Shown in pieces: positions 63,175 to 64,000 of a DNA stretch of 64,000 nucleotides (positions within the stretch are counted from its first letter, which is position 1; the number at the start of each line of letters is the position of its first letter). The notes under the pieces were generated by a model. The model worked only from the letters and a program-made list of their open reading frames with translations. It was not told where the DNA came from and did not search any database. This DNA comes from Actinomycetospora termitidis. Lineage in GTDB: Bacteria; Actinomycetota; Actinomycetes; Mycobacteriales; Pseudonocardiaceae. The stretch covers positions 248,001 to 312,000 of the forward strand of contig NZ_JASVWF010000004.1 in the NCBI RefSeq assembly GCF_030286555.1, in the 5' to 3' direction. Position numbers and translations under genes: made by a program.

Positions 63175-63879
63175 TCAGGACGGACGGGACGGCGCGGCCC
63201 CGTCCTGATCGGTGACGTACCAGCGCGCGATGTCCACGAGCTTGACGTTCATGTCCTGCGAGGCCTCGACCAGGCGACCGAACGCCGTCGTGGCGTCGAT
63301 CCCGTAGCGGCTCATCAGGATGCCCTTGGCCTGCCCGATCACGTCGCGGCTGATCACGGCGTCCCGGAGCTGCACGATCCGCCGGCCGCCCTCCACGACG
63401 AGCGCCGCCTGCTGCGCGAGCATCATCACGCTGTCCCGGTCCCGCTCGGCGAAGGTCGGGATGCCCGGCTGGTGCACCGAGATCACTCCCGCGGCCGTTC
63501 CCCCGACCTCGATCGGGACCGCCAGCACCGCGCAGAAGCCGGCCCGTTCCAGGGCCGCCGCCCAGGCGTCGCCGGTGCCGTCGGTCAACCCGTCGTGGTC
63601 CGCGGGACGCAGATCGCGCGCCGCGCGGGTGGCGGGCCCGGTCCGCGTCCTGGTCTCGAGCGCCACGAGCTCCTCGACGGTCGGCGTGCTCCCGGCGTGG
63701 ATCGAGTGCGCGCGGTCGACGTGCAGCGTCACGGCGATCCCGTGCTCGGGCAGCAGCGAGGTGGCGGCGTGGACGATGCCGGCGGCGATCTGGTCGATGG
63801 TGGAGGGCTCGTCGTGGATGATCGCGAGCAGCTCGCGGGAGAGACGCGCGGACGAGTCGAGAAGATCCCTCGAATTCAC
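63175..63879 (-). CDS. GAF and ANTAR domain response regulator-like protein
   Basis: This 234-residue protein has a GAF domain at about 20-165 (LLAIIHDEPSTIDQIAAGIVH to SVMMLAQQAALVV) and ANTAR at about 170-225 (LRDAVISRDVIGQAKGILMSRYGIDATTAFGRLVEASQDMNVKLVDIARWYV). It resembles the neighbour at 62140-62988, suggesting duplication. GTG 63879 follows GAGGAAACCAG. It probably controls transcript antitermination. TAAGGT upstream (63950-63945 on the minus strand) may be its -10, with a leader of about 65 nt. Confidence 0.85.
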   Translation of the reverse strand: MNSRDLLDSSARLSRELLAIIHDEPSTIDQIAAGIVHAATSLLPEHGIAVTLHVDRAHSIHAGSTPTVEELVALETRTRTGPATRAARDLRPADHDGLTDGTGDAWAAALERAGFCAVLAVPIEVGGTAAGVISVHQPGIPTFAERDRDSVMMLAQQAALVVEGGRRIVQLRDAVISRDVIGQAKGILMSRYGIDATTAFGRLVEASQDMNVKLVDIARWYVTDQDGAAPSRPS

Positions 63880-63945
63880 CTGGTTTCCTCAGCAGGGACG
63901 ACACGACGACGTGCCTGCCTCGCGTCTGAACCAGGGAGGACGACC

Positions 63946-64000
63946 TTAACCGGTGGGTGCGGCGGCGTGCTCGACCGACCCGGGCGTGGTGCCGTACGTC
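63946..64000 (-). CDS. C-terminal end of an unidentified leftward gene (fragment)
   Basis: The last 55 bases contain, on the minus strand, an open frame of 17 codons, all but two with G or C in the third position, ending TAA at 63948-63946 (TYGTTPGSVEHAAAPTG). Codon bias suggests the true end of a gene that continues beyond the window. Family cannot be judged. Confidence 0.35.
   Translation of the reverse strand, partial: TYGTTPGSVEHAAAPTG

Overview
The window is very GC-rich, densely packed chromosomal DNA from an actinobacterium. It encodes the complete Pup-proteasome system, MshC of mycothiol synthesis, RbpA, a standalone EccB, Mce-associated proteins, PafBC, a polyprenol-phosphate mannose synthase and probable 10-methyl fatty acid genes. 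The gene order (uppP, histidine phosphatase, DUF3090, mshC, PAC2, metH, hisE-hisG, RecB-like nuclease, trmI, arc, dop, pup, prcB, prcA, pafA, pafB, pafC, tatA, SKI2-like helicase, 5'-3' exonuclease, Xaa-Pro peptidase) follows the Rv2136c-Rv2089c stretch of Mycobacterium tuberculosis. The differences and the EccB/Mas genes suggest Pseudonocardiales or a close relative. This placement is inference from synteny, not a measured phylogeny.

Layout. 0-4.6 kb: end of uppP, histidine phosphatase, DUF3090, SCO1664-type kinase-fold protein, metallo-beta-lactamase-fold hydrolase, MFS transporter. 4.6-6.2 kb: a triplicated ~84-bp repeat, a terminator hairpin, and a leftward mini-operon of small membrane protein, class-F-like sortase and excalibur-domain surface protein. 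6.5-10 kb: MoxR/Mg-chelatase-like AAA ATPase with a VWA partner. 10-20 kb: mshC, DUF2237, orphan eccB, PAC2, metH, HAD phosphatase, hisE, hisG. 20-24 kb: leftward thioesterase and RecB-like nuclease, a DUF559 gene framed by inverted palindromic repeats, trmI. 24-39.5 kb: the proteasome region arc, lipase-like hydrolase, Bcr/CflA MFS, dop, pup, prcB, prcA, (leftward PAP2-DAG-kinase fusion), pafA, Ser/Thr kinase, pafB, pafC, small membrane protein, tatA. 39.6-51 kb: helicase, DUF4333 protein, MmcQ protein, 5'-3' exonuclease, DUF2339 membrane protein, Xaa-Pro peptidase, lnt, ppm1, rbpA. 51-60.4 kb: GDPD, secreted Thr/Pro-rich protein, a palindromic repeat cluster, LigD (PE-POL), bfaA-bfaB type pair, ShbA-type sigma factor with an upstream sigma-like partner, two Mas proteins. 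60.3-64 kb: aldo-keto reductase, MarR regulator with twin operators, a dif-like site, two GAF/ANTAR-type regulators, and the end of an unidentified leftward gene.

How the genes work together. Dop deamidates Pup, which ends in Gly-Gly-Gln. PafA ligates Pup to substrate lysines. The ARC/Mpa ATPase, whose tail is Gln-Tyr-Leu, unfolds pupylated proteins into the PrcAB core. PafBC are WYL-domain regulators of the mycobacterial DNA damage response. Lnt and Ppm1 adjoin each other as in mycobacteria, where they are fused.

The most interesting signals are non-coding. They are: (1) a near-intergenic dif/XerCD-like site at 62.09 kb; (2) an 18-base word, GTTCCCGACGGCGGGTCG, recurring in unrelated genes, in different reading frames and mostly in one orientation; (3) inverted palindromic elements flanking the DUF559 gene; (4) two different intergenic palindromic repeat families; and (5) a very regular TANNNT-(6-8 nt)-start architecture that implies pervasive leaderless transcription. 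No tRNA, rRNA, CRISPR array or intact insertion sequence was seen.
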